From Paenibacillus pabuli (lineage in GTDB: Bacteria > Bacillota > Bacilli > Paenibacillales > Paenibacillaceae): a stretch of 64,000 nt of DNA. Under the pieces are notes generated by a model. The model was not told the origin of the DNA, ran no database searches, and worked only from the letters and a program-made list of their open reading frames with translations. This document shows, one piece after another, positions 53,569 to 61,868 of the stretch. The position numbers were made by a program, and so were the translations under genes. Position 1 is the first letter of the stretch; every line of letters starts with the position of its first letter. The stretch lies in contig NZ_CP073714.1 of NCBI RefSeq assembly GCF_023101145.1, positions 6,138,001 to 6,202,000 of the forward strand, in the 5' to 3' direction.

Positions 53569-54285
53569 CTACTTCCAGTAACCGCCAATCTGCAGCAGAT
53601 TGAGTAATACGGGCCGATGCTTCGCTTGAACAAGTTCCATCTCGGCTTTTAATGCCTCAAAGTGTTTCTTGGTTCCCATGGATTCATGCACCCGATAACA
53701 CATCAGAGGTTCATTGTAATAGAACAGCTCATAGAGCGGAAACAGTCTCAGCCACATCTCATAGTCATGCGTGTAGCGAAAATCGGTGTCAAACACGCCG
53801 AACTTTCGAAATGCATCCATCTCAAGCATCACAGTGCAGCCGTTGATTGGGCAGCCTTCAGTCAGCACCTGAAGCATCTCCAGACGACTCCCTACTTCTG
53901 GTCTGACGGTGTCCACCCATTCGCTGTTCGCATCTACATAATGATAGGCCCCGTGACAGAAGGATGCCTTAACGTCAAGCATGAACTTCAGTTGTTTCTC
54001 TACCCGGTCCAGCAGCATTACATCATCGGAGCTGAGCCAGACAAAGTAATCACCTGTCGCCCGCTTGATTCCCTCGTTTAACGCGGTTGCCGTGCCACCA
54101 TTCTTTTTACGAATGTAGCGAATGTGATCCATGAATGGCTGAAGCAGATCCACATGTTTCGTAGAACCGTCATCTACCACAATGACCTCAATATGCGGAT
54201 ACGTCTGGTGAATGGCACTGTGAACAGCCTGATCAATATACGCACAATTATAAAAAGGAATGACAATTGATACTTTCGGCTCCAT
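53569..54285 (-). CDS. Family 2 (GT-A) glycosyltransferase, paralogue 1
   Basis: A 238-aa GT2 enzyme. VSIVIPFYNCAYIDQAV opens the nucleotide-binding fold, VVDDGST follows, and WLSSDDVM holds the DxD-like metal motif. ATG 54285 follows GGGGAGG; the longer reading to 54393 would include the promoter. It is very like the 238-aa enzyme encoded upstream at 54460-55176, including the stretches NGGTATALNEGI and GDYFVWLSSDD. It has its own SigK-type promoter in the 174-bp gap between them. Confidence 0.88.
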   Translation of the reverse strand: MEPKVSIVIPFYNCAYIDQAVHSAIHQTYPHIEVIVVDDGSTKHVDLLQPFMDHIRYIRKKNGGTATALNEGIKRATGDYFVWLSSDDVMLLDRVEKQLKFMLDVKASFCHGAYHYVDANSEWVDTVRPEVGSRLEMLQVLTEGCPINGCTVMLEMDAFRKFGVFDTDFRYTHDYEMWLRLFPLYELFYYNEPLMCYRVHESMGTKKHFEALKAEMELVQAKHRPVLLNLLQIGGYWK

Positions 54286-54327
54286 TCGGTCCTCCCCTTT
54301 CTCCGGGTAACTATTCACCATTCTCTC

Positions 54328-54354
54328 TATTATATGAGGATAGATCTTATAGGT
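54328..54354 (-). promoter_or_regulatory. SigK-type promoter before GT2 paralogue 1
   Basis: Reading leftward: AC, 16-bp spacer, CATATAATA. Both boxes match AC-N16-CATANNNTA, and the start codon is 43 bp on. Confidence 0.6.
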
Positions 54355-54459
54355 ATCAGGCATCTGTTGCACAGCTTCGCATAATTTCCACACATTAAAA
54401 TAAAGAGGGTGTTATTCGGCCAGCTTGCGGCCTTCATAACCCCCACCAAAGTTCTTTCT

Positions 54460-55176
54460 TTACCCTCCCATGGCCGCAATCCGCTGCAACAAAGGCTCCC
54501 GGTATCGGGACCATACCATGGAGGCCTCCCGGCTGATGGAATCCGCATGGCGTACCGTTCCCATTTCTCCGTGCCGTCGATATGCAGTAAGCGATTCGTT
54601 TAAATACGGAAAACGATGACCATTCAGCAGGATACGCAGCCATAGATCCAGATCATGCGTGTATGGCAGCAATTCGTTGAACAGACCCACCCCACTGAAC
54701 AGATCCCTGCGGAACATTACGGTACAGCCGTTTACCGGATTGCCGTTTACGAAAAGGCGCAGCCAATCCGGTTCTGCCATCGGCTCTGCTCCTCCGTTCA
54801 GCTTGGTCACCGCAGAGTGCTCATTAATGTAATTAAAGTTGGTATGGGAGATGAGCACATTCTCCCGTTGCATAAATTCAACCTGATGACGAATCTTATC
54901 CGGATATAAGATATCATCCGAACTCAGCCAGGCGACATAGTCCCCGGAGGCATGACGGATGCCGTGATTCAGAGCCGAAGCTGTACCGCCGTTGCTTTTG
55001 CCAAGAACATTAATGTAGGGAAGATAAGGCTGAAGCAGCTCCGCATGCCGGGTAGAGCCATCATTGACGATAATGATCTCCACATCGGTATATGTCTGAT
55101 TCAGTGCACTCTGAATCGCTTGAGTTACATAGGGACAGTTGTAAAATGGAATGACAATGGACACTCTCGGATTCAC
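54460..55176 (-). CDS. Family 2 (GT-A) glycosyltransferase, paralogue 2
   Basis: A 238-aa GT2 enzyme with VSIVIPFYNCPYVTQAI, IIVNDGST, NGGTASALNHGI and WLSSDDIL. Start is GTG 55176 behind GGGGAGG, overlapping the stop of the epimerase-like gene. It is identical in length and close in sequence to paralogue 1, so one arose by duplication. They differ around the acceptor region (residues 130-200), where specificity is usually set. Confidence 0.88.
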   Translation of the reverse strand: MNPRVSIVIPFYNCPYVTQAIQSALNQTYTDVEIIIVNDGSTRHAELLQPYLPYINVLGKSNGGTASALNHGIRHASGDYVAWLSSDDILYPDKIRHQVEFMQRENVLISHTNFNYINEHSAVTKLNGGAEPMAEPDWLRLFVNGNPVNGCTVMFRRDLFSGVGLFNELLPYTHDLDLWLRILLNGHRFPYLNESLTAYRRHGEMGTVRHADSISREASMVWSRYREPLLQRIAAMGG

Positions 55177-56114
55177 GTGGAAGACCTCCCCTGCTGGGTA
55201 CGAACATCATTTAGAATGTCTTGGAGAGATTGGGTAAATGGAATCAGCGGCTGCCAGCCCAACTTGCGCAGCGCCGAGAGCTCCTCCAGATCTCCAGCCC
55301 CGTCGGGACCGGAGGAAGCTCCGTCCCAGCGTACAGGCACCTCCGCTTCAGTCATGGTGAGCAGCGTATCCGCAATCTCTCCCAGGCTGCGCTCCGTGCC
55401 TGATACAACCGGATATACGTTACCCGTTGTGCCCTGGACAAGCAGAGCTGCATAGGCCCGGACAGCGTCTCGCACATCCAGAAAGTCACGGGTATTATCC
55501 CGGCCAGATAGACGAAAGGCCTCCATCCTACCGCCCTGTTCACAGGCAACAATATGACGCGCCAGCAGCGAACATATGCCTGTTGAAGGTCCTGCCCCGA
55601 TCAGATTTCCCGGCTCGGCCAGCATTATCTGCTGTCCAAAGAGAGACATCCACGATAGAGATACCATTTCCTCTAATGCTTTGCTGAGACTGTACGGGTG
55701 TGGAGGCTGTGGTGGCACACCGGGTGCGGGAGTATATTTTAATCGGGAGCCCACAATAACGGTCCGTGCCTCAGGACAGCTTCTTAGCGCATCCAGCAAA
55801 TACAGAACAGCCATCACATTGGTCTCAAGCACCAGCAGCGGATTGGACCATGAATCGGGCACGGAATTTTTGCCTGCAAGATGCAATACATAATCCGGCT
55901 TCACCTCATCTATCAGATGACGGACTTGCTGTTTATCGTTAAGATCACATACATGTACAGCCACGCCATCGCCAAACGAATGTATACCTGTCCGCCTGAC
56001 CACCGCTACAACCGCCGCACCGACAGCATTGAAATAGGCAACCGCATGCCGTCCAGTGAAGCCAGAAGCACCCGTGATCAGCACCTTTTTGCCTGTTAGC
56101 TCTGCTCCATCCAT
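55173..56114 (-). CDS. Nucleotide-sugar SDR (epimerase/dehydratase)
   Basis: A 313-aa extended SDR. The NAD(P) loop is VLITGASGFTGRHA at the N-terminus, the Tyr-Lys pair is YSLSK, and DFLDVRDAVRAY lies in the substrate domain, close to GDP-mannose 4,6-dehydratase-type enzymes. It overlaps the reductase gene upstream by 19 bp and the GT2 gene downstream by four bases. Reaction and substrate cannot be read with certainty; NDP-sugar modification is likely. Confidence 0.82.
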   Translation of the reverse strand: MDGAELTGKKVLITGASGFTGRHAVAYFNAVGAAVVAVVRRTGIHSFGDGVAVHVCDLNDKQQVRHLIDEVKPDYVLHLAGKNSVPDSWSNPLLVLETNVMAVLYLLDALRSCPEARTVIVGSRLKYTPAPGVPPQPPHPYSLSKALEEMVSLSWMSLFGQQIMLAEPGNLIGAGPSTGICSLLARHIVACEQGGRMEAFRLSGRDNTRDFLDVRDAVRAYAALLVQGTTGNVYPVVSGTERSLGEIADTLLTMTEAEVPVRWDGASSGPDGAGDLEELSALRKLGWQPLIPFTQSLQDILNDVRTQQGRSST

Positions 56115-56923
56115 AATGCCAGCTCCTTCAGCATTGTTGAATAATCCGGAAGGTCTGTCTTCACATCCTCACGTGTGGAAACCAACGTGCGGTCCTGAAC
56201 AACGCTATCATCAGGTACAATAACAACATCCTGTTTATCCCATGTCTGTTGGAACAGCACAAGCAGATCATGCTTGCTGATAGGCACCGGATGTGCCAAA
56301 TGGATTAGACCGCTGACTGGCGACACCAGATAATGATCTATCCACTTGGCCAGTTCAAGGGTAGTCACCCCATTCCAGAAGACGCGTGTATAACCGCCAA
56401 CCTCACCTGTGCAGGACATGAACCAATGCATCAGACCGATGCCACCCTTCCGAATTTCAGGTCCTATAATGGATGTACGAATTGTTAGGTGTCCCGCATC
56501 CTGGACTTCCCCCAGTGCTTTTGTGATCGCATAGGCAGATGTTCCATCGGTAACATCATCTTCCCGGTATGCCCCCCGATCCCCACTAAACACACAATCC
56601 GTACTGATGTGAATCAGGCGTGCACCAATCGTGTCCGCGATCCGCCGCAAACGATGCGGCAGAAATCCGTTAATATGATATGCGGTAATTTTATCTTCGT
56701 CCGCAAAGCTGTTCAAAACACCTACCGCGTTCACGATAACATCTGGATGAACCATCTCCACAAGGCGGTCGACCATAAAGCAGTCAGTTACATCCAGTAG
56801 AAGACCGTTGGGATCCGAGACATCCCGGGTCGTGTAGAAGACGCTATGAACGCCTTGACGGCGGAAATAGTCGACCAAAACATGGCCGGCCATTCCGTTC
56901 CCCCCAAGTATCAGCAGTTTCAT
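56096..56923 (-). CDS. RmlD-like sugar-nucleotide reductase
   Basis: A 275-aa SDR reductase. The cofactor loop is LLILGGNGMAGHVL, then NAVGVLNSFADED and HISTDCVFSGDRGAYREDD as in RmlD, with the catalytic YAITKALGE. It lacks the cupin domain of the CapF/FnlB type, so it resembles the WbvR-type reductase. With the dehydratase and C2-epimerase beside it, it likely reduces a UDP-4-keto-6-deoxy-L-HexNAc. ATG 56923 overlaps the dehydratase stop. Confidence 0.82.
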   Translation of the reverse strand: MKLLILGGNGMAGHVLVDYFRRQGVHSVFYTTRDVSDPNGLLLDVTDCFMVDRLVEMVHPDVIVNAVGVLNSFADEDKITAYHINGFLPHRLRRIADTIGARLIHISTDCVFSGDRGAYREDDVTDGTSAYAITKALGEVQDAGHLTIRTSIIGPEIRKGGIGLMHWFMSCTGEVGGYTRVFWNGVTTLELAKWIDHYLVSPVSGLIHLAHPVPISKHDLLVLFQQTWDKQDVVIVPDDSVVQDRTLVSTREDVKTDLPDYSTMLKELALWMEQS

Positions 56924-57906
56924 GACAGAAATCCTCCGCGTTGCAAAATTTCACGAATCTCTTCTTTGGTCATCAGTTGATGCTCTGAACTGAAGCTGCT
57001 GAAGGATACTGGAGGACAGTTCGTGTAGTGCTCTTTCAATCCCGGTATACCCAGTGTAGGCAAAATCACCAGATATTGCTCATCGTATACCACTGTGGTC
57101 ATGCTCTCGAATTCACTCATCAGAATTTCGTGAATCTTCTCACCAGGCCGAGTACCACGCTCTACAATCGATACATTCTCCACACCCGAATCCTCAATCA
57201 GTACTTCTGCCAGATCCACGATTTTGCAGGTCGGCATCGTCATGACAAAAATCTCACCACCGACACTTTCCACCGAAGCTTTGAACAACAATGTGATTGC
57301 ATCCTTCAGAGTAAGAAAGAATCGGGTCATTTTCATATCCGTGATGGATACCTGACCTTTGGATCGAATCTGGTTCTTGAATAAGTGTACGACACTGCCG
57401 TTCGTTCCAAGGACATTCCCACCACGAACAGTAACAAACCGCGTATTGCTATGCAGCAGATTGGCATATACGATCAATTTCTCACCGATCGCCTTCGTCA
57501 TGCCATAGAAATTGGATGGATTAGCGGCCTTGTCGGTTGATATATATATGACCTTCTCCACCTTATTTTCAATGGCTGCTTCAATGACATTCTGTGTGCC
57601 GATTACATTGGTTTTGAGTGCTTCATAAGGTTGGTCTTCACACACCGGCACATGCTTGAGCGCTGCAAGATGAAATACATAATCCACATGCTGACAGGCC
57701 ACCGTTAAGGCTTCCTTGTCTCGAATATCACCAATGCGAAAATGAAGACGCGGGTCTTCGAATTCACGACTCATCGCCACTTGGCTGGACTCATTCCGGG
57801 AGTATACGATAATCTCCTTGGGCTGCTGGGGCAGCAGTTGAGCCACAAGTTCATAACCCCATGATCCCGTACCACCAGTCACGAGTATACGCTTATTTTC
57901 AAACAT
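56920..57906 (-). CDS. UDP-GlcNAc 4,6-dehydratase/5-epimerase (CapE/FnlA type)
   Basis: A 328-aa SDR dehydratase. Landmarks: ILVTGGTGSWGYELV, FHLAALKHVPVCEDQPYEALKTNVIGTQNV, and the active-site TDKAANPSNFYGMTKAIGEK with YxxxK. These fit inverting UDP-GlcNAc 4,6-dehydratases. I use ATG 57906 behind GGAGGG; it overlaps the epimerase stop by eight bases. In the usual pathway it makes UDP-2-acetamido-2,6-dideoxy-L-arabino-4-hexulose. Confidence 0.9.
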   Translation of the reverse strand: MFENKRILVTGGTGSWGYELVAQLLPQQPKEIIVYSRNESSQVAMSREFEDPRLHFRIGDIRDKEALTVACQHVDYVFHLAALKHVPVCEDQPYEALKTNVIGTQNVIEAAIENKVEKVIYISTDKAANPSNFYGMTKAIGEKLIVYANLLHSNTRFVTVRGGNVLGTNGSVVHLFKNQIRSKGQVSITDMKMTRFFLTLKDAITLLFKASVESVGGEIFVMTMPTCKIVDLAEVLIEDSGVENVSIVERGTRPGEKIHEILMSEFESMTTVVYDEQYLVILPTLGIPGLKEHYTNCPPVSFSSFSSEHQLMTKEEIREILQRGGFLS

Positions 57907-58990
57907 GCATTTTCCCTCCAAGCAGAAATTTGACCACTTTACTGGATACATCAGTCGCTTTGTAGCCTTGTGGACAATCCCAGTCGTTTGACATTTCGAT
58001 CATTACCTTCACACAGCCCGCAATACGCTCCGCATTCAGACCGGAGACCACGTTGCTGCCGCAATCCACTGTCTCCGGCCGTTCTGTTGTGCGGCGCATG
58101 GTTACTGTAGGCACACCCATAATGCAGCACTCCTCCTGTACGGTACCACTGTCCGTAAGTGCACAGCGTGCATGTCGTTCCAGCATCACGAAGTCGAAAA
58201 AACCGAACGGTTCGTGGAACTCCACTAGCGGGTGCATCTCCAGTTGCAGATGCTCGGCGATTCGAATAGCCGTTCGAGGGTGAATGCTGCATATGACTCG
58301 CAGGGCATGTTCTTCAGCGACCTGGTTCAAGCCTTTCATGATCTCCAGCAAATGAGGAGGGTGATCCACATTCTCCGCCCGATGGGCCGTAACCAAAAAA
58401 TATTGTCCGGACTTCAGCTTCAATTTCTTCAGTATTTTGCTGGAACTTACTTGTGCATCATAGTGACGCATCACTTCATAGATCGGGTTGCCTGTCAGCA
58501 CAATTCGGCGACTGGGCACCCCTTCACTAAGCAGATGTTTTTTACTCTGTTCGGTATACGGCATATTAATAGTGGAAATGGCATCGATAACCCTGCGATT
58601 TTTTTCTTCCGGCACATCCAGGTCAAAGCATCGATTGCCAGCTTCCATATGAATGACCGGTATGCCCATCCGTTCAGCCAGAACAGCACATAATGCACTG
58701 TTTGTATCACCGAGCAGCAGTACTTTATCCGGTTTCTCCTGATGTAATAAATCCTCCATTTGCGTAAACATTGAGGATAACTGTCGACCGAGAGAGGCCG
58801 CTTCATCCTGAAGGACGTAGTCCGGCGCCCTCAAGCCCATTTCCTTGAAGAAAAGACCGCTGAGACTTTCCGTGAAGTTCTGTCCCGTGTGTACCAGAAT
58901 ATGTTTGGACGCGTACTGGTCCAGCTTGGAAATGATCAGGCTGAGCCGTATGATTTCAGGTCGCGTACCCAGCACCGTCATGATCTTCAT
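57899..58990 (-). CDS. Non-hydrolysing UDP-GlcNAc 2-epimerase family (WecB/FnlC type)
   Basis: A 363-aa GT-B fold epimerase: MTVLGTRPEIIRLS at the N-terminus, VHTGQNF, DTNSALCAVLAERMGIPVIHMEAGNR, VTAHRAENV and LTDSGTVQEECCIMGVPTVTMRRTTERPE. WecB makes UDP-ManNAc, while CapG/FnlC/WbvD types act on 6-deoxy-L-sugars; the neighbours favour the latter. I take ATG 58990 (MKIMTVLG) over ATG 59008; neither has a strong ribosome site. The gene begins 14 bp after the glycosyltransferase stop. Confidence 0.88.
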   Translation of the reverse strand: MKIMTVLGTRPEIIRLSLIISKLDQYASKHILVHTGQNFTESLSGLFFKEMGLRAPDYVLQDEAASLGRQLSSMFTQMEDLLHQEKPDKVLLLGDTNSALCAVLAERMGIPVIHMEAGNRCFDLDVPEEKNRRVIDAISTINMPYTEQSKKHLLSEGVPSRRIVLTGNPIYEVMRHYDAQVSSSKILKKLKLKSGQYFLVTAHRAENVDHPPHLLEIMKGLNQVAEEHALRVICSIHPRTAIRIAEHLQLEMHPLVEFHEPFGFFDFVMLERHARCALTDSGTVQEECCIMGVPTVTMRRTTERPETVDCGSNVVSGLNAERIAGCVKVMIEMSNDWDCPQGYKATDVSSKVVKFLLGGKMHV

Positions 58991-59004
58991 CGTAATCCCT
59001 GCCT

Positions 59005-60606
59005 TCATCGTCTATTGGATAATCTCCGTCGAACCCGGCTTCGTCTGGTTTTGCCAGTCGCACGTTTGCGAACAGTCGGTTGCATTACGCGCACACGTTG
59101 TTTCTTCTTTTTGCTAGACCTCAGCTTCCTTCTGCCTGTTCCCGTTCCTCGTTTTAATCGGTCACGAGCCCTACTGCGTGGGGTTGAAAGCGGGTAACGA
59201 CTTCGTCCAGTTCTGTGGCTTGAGCGAGGTTCTGTTTCTTCATGAACAGGCTGGCCTACGACAAGCGGAGGCAAAGGCGAGAGTGGCAGCGCCTGAATCA
59301 ACGCTAATGGGAACAATCGTGCCCGAACCGAAGCCGGTTCCAGAATCAGCACGGTTCGTAAACGGCCCTCCCCCCAGGCGTACACTGGGCCATTCGGAGG
59401 CTGAATGTACGGAAACCATCCGGGAAAACGCATCAACCACTGTGTCATCATCGTATGCAGCTTTGCCCTGTAGGTTTCAATTCCGTACAGCTTTTCCGCT
59501 TCTGTCCGATTACGCCAACCGGTGTCGGAGGCCAGTTCAGGATCATTCAGCAGGGTTGTTGCCAGGGTGACGAGCGCCTGTGAATCCCCGGCCGGGGCCA
59601 AAAATGCACCACTGCCTACCGATTCCAGCAATTCTTTGAGTCCGCCCTGGGCAAAAGCAATAACCGGTTTGGCGAAATAAAGCCCCTCCAACGCAGTCAT
59701 GCCGAACCCTTCTTTGACCATGCTCGGAATGACTACCATATCCATGGCCGTATAGGCCAGTGATACGTTCTCTTCAAACGGTGTAAATGTAAATCTGCGA
59801 TAATAACCGGATTTCTTCACCCGGGATACACATTCGTCATAGTACTTTTTATCCGCTGATGTACCAATGATCCAGAAACGGCAGCGCGGATGGGTTTCAC
59901 ACAATTGCAAAGCCATATCTACAAAAGGTTTCAGACCTTTGGCATCATATATAAAGGAAGAGATGTAACCGATACAGACCTGCGATGGTTTGAACCCAAG
60001 CTCTTTGCGTTTGCGTTCTCTCAAATGAACCCACCGCTCGGGATCCGGCAAGGCTGGGTCCCAGGTTGGTGAGATCACAGTCAACTTGCTGCTCATGCCG
60101 GCCTGTTTGAATGGTGCTACTGCAGTTTCGGATATACCTATGATCCAATCGGAGTAACGCCCAATCATCTGTACAGCTTCGTTTGCATGTTCATTCAACT
60201 GAATAATCTCGGTAATCTTCCAGATCACCGGAATTTGCAGAGACTTCGCTGCTACGGCTGGCATCACATTGACACAGGTATTCGTTAACACCAGATCAGG
60301 GGCGGTCTCCCGAATGAGGGAGACCACGTCCTGATAAGCTGGTTTATGGCGAAGCTGTTCTGCATCCGTTGCAATCCCCCGGTAAGGTGTGTACACACCG
60401 TGAAGCATCGGCAGGAAGCATACTTTGACCTGAATATCGAATCTCCGTGCAAGCCCGGCAAGCTTTCCTTCCTGAGGAACCACGAGTACACAATCGAAGA
60501 TGGAACCCATCTCTCTCATAAAATGAAGCAGCAGCTTCTCCGCCCCCGTAATGCTGCGGGTGTTGCACACATGGGAAAACAACATGAGTTTGGGTTTAGT
60601 CGCCAT
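59005..60606 (-). CDS. Family 4 glycosyltransferase with Arg/Lys-rich C-terminal tail
   Basis: A 533-aa glycosyltransferase. The catalytic part fills the first 390 residues: acceptor domain from LMLFSHVCNTRSITGAEKLLLHFM, donor domain with CIGYISSFIYDAKGLKPF and PSMVKEGFGMTALEGLYFAKPVIAFAQGG. The last 75 residues are strongly basic, with many Arg, Lys and Ser (RSRARDRLKRG; SSKKKKQRVRV), and are not part of the usual fold. ATG 60606 is chosen as the conserved-looking start; the GTG at 60651 lies inside the GGAGG site and nothing else is well spaced, so the start is uncertain. Confidence 0.82.
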   Translation of the reverse strand: MATKPKLMLFSHVCNTRSITGAEKLLLHFMREMGSIFDCVLVVPQEGKLAGLARRFDIQVKVCFLPMLHGVYTPYRGIATDAEQLRHKPAYQDVVSLIRETAPDLVLTNTCVNVMPAVAAKSLQIPVIWKITEIIQLNEHANEAVQMIGRYSDWIIGISETAVAPFKQAGMSSKLTVISPTWDPALPDPERWVHLRERKRKELGFKPSQVCIGYISSFIYDAKGLKPFVDMALQLCETHPRCRFWIIGTSADKKYYDECVSRVKKSGYYRRFTFTPFEENVSLAYTAMDMVVIPSMVKEGFGMTALEGLYFAKPVIAFAQGGLKELLESVGSGAFLAPAGDSQALVTLATTLLNDPELASDTGWRNRTEAEKLYGIETYRAKLHTMMTQWLMRFPGWFPYIQPPNGPVYAWGEGRLRTVLILEPASVRARLFPLALIQALPLSPLPPLVVGQPVHEETEPRSSHRTGRSRYPLSTPRSRARDRLKRGTGTGRRKLRSSKKKKQRVRVMQPTVRKRATGKTRRSRVRRRLSNRR

Positions 60607-60667
60607 GGCAGCACGGACCCTGAATACGAATATGCAGGGTTCTGTGCACACCTCCTTCCGGACAGGA

Positions 60668-61807
60668 TTAAGGGAATATAATGCTCAGCAGTTCGTTGAT
60701 TCGTTTGCCATACGTGTGATCCTTCAATGTCCGTTCCAACCCTCGAAGTGCAATCTCACGCCGCTCTTTCTCATGAGTGAGGTAGTATTCAACTTTATCA
60801 AGCAGCTCCTGAGGGGAGGAGTATGTCTCGATCTCAACGCCCGGTTTATAGAAACGTGCCAAATCATCCCGCGCATCGGTCAATTGAAGGGTCGTCGAAG
60901 CCGCAATTTCGAATGTTCTCGGATTCGGAGAGGCTGGTGAAATTTTAACATGGTTGTTGTTAACGGAATCGTCTTCGTGGGAGCGGTGAAGGTTAATGAC
61001 AATTTTGGTACCGTTATAGACATCGTTCGTTTCCTGCGGAGTCATCCAGCGACCCAGTTCGATCTTCTCACCGTAAGCAGCATAGTCAGGCAGTCGATCC
61101 CACCAGATGCCATTAAATACGGTATTGTGCGACATCAGCTGTGCCATGATCGGATTGAAGAAATACACCCGGTTCCAGTAGGCCGAACCGATAAAGCTGA
61201 CATCCCGGTGCAATGGAGATGGAGTAGTGATCGGGAAGTAATGGTTGGTGAATGCAGCAAAGGGCAGGTAGTGAACAGAAGGGCAGCCATTTTGTTGATA
61301 CAATTCGACACAGTTCAGTTCCAATGTGAACACATGGTCAAAATGCTGTACTGTCTCAAGTGTCATATCCGTATAGTACGGATCATCCGTGAGCCAAATT
61401 GCCGTCCTAATGCCTGCTTGCCGAATTGCATCCAGATGCTCCATTGGAATATCCATGCCATCCAGCACAAGCACCAGGTCAGGTCGGGTTTGCAACGCTA
61501 TTTCAGAAACTGGCTGACGTGGATCCGAAAGGGTTACTTGTGCAACCATCCCCTGCAAAGTGGCCATGATAGCCTCATCTAACGGGGAGTATGGAAAACC
61601 TTTGCCTGAGGATACGTACAGCACGTGGATCTGCCGGAAAGGCAATGGCTCCTGTGCACAATTGACGATATAGTTGGCACGGCCGCGCAAATATCCTTCT
61701 TCCTTCCCCGCATCATATCCGGCATGTTGACCGTTTTTGCGTGCTTGGTCAGCCAGACTGAGTACTGGTGCATGGAACTTTCTCGCTTTACGGTGTTTGA
61801 GAGACAT
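60668..61807 (-). CDS. CgeB-type spore maturation glycosyltransferase, paralogue 1
   Basis: A 379-aa protein of the CgeB family, GT-B-like enzymes linked in B. subtilis to spore-crust glycosylation. Landmarks are LYVSSGKGFPYSP, AIWLTDDPYYTDMT, FTLELNCVELYQQNG and NPRTFEIAASTTLQLTDARDDLARFYKPGVEIETY. The N-terminus carries AGYDAGKEEGYLRGRANY, a [YF]xxGxxxG pattern shared with paralogue 2 and the 113-aa protein. ATG 61807 follows AAAGGAG. It lies 61 bp after paralogue 2. Confidence 0.85.
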   Translation of the reverse strand: MSLKHRKARKFHAPVLSLADQARKNGQHAGYDAGKEEGYLRGRANYIVNCAQEPLPFRQIHVLYVSSGKGFPYSPLDEAIMATLQGMVAQVTLSDPRQPVSEIALQTRPDLVLVLDGMDIPMEHLDAIRQAGIRTAIWLTDDPYYTDMTLETVQHFDHVFTLELNCVELYQQNGCPSVHYLPFAAFTNHYFPITTPSPLHRDVSFIGSAYWNRVYFFNPIMAQLMSHNTVFNGIWWDRLPDYAAYGEKIELGRWMTPQETNDVYNGTKIVINLHRSHEDDSVNNNHVKISPASPNPRTFEIAASTTLQLTDARDDLARFYKPGVEIETYSSPQELLDKVEYYLTHEKERREIALRGLERTLKDHTYGKRINELLSIIFP

Positions 61808-61868
61808 ACCGCCACTCCTTTATTTTTGGGATAGGGTTCTCTAACTCTGCTGTCCTGCAGAAAGAGAC

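Noticed and set aside
57951..58292. 113-aa minus-strand ORF inside the epimerase gene
   Set aside because: Another frame of the WecB-type gene; no ribosome site.
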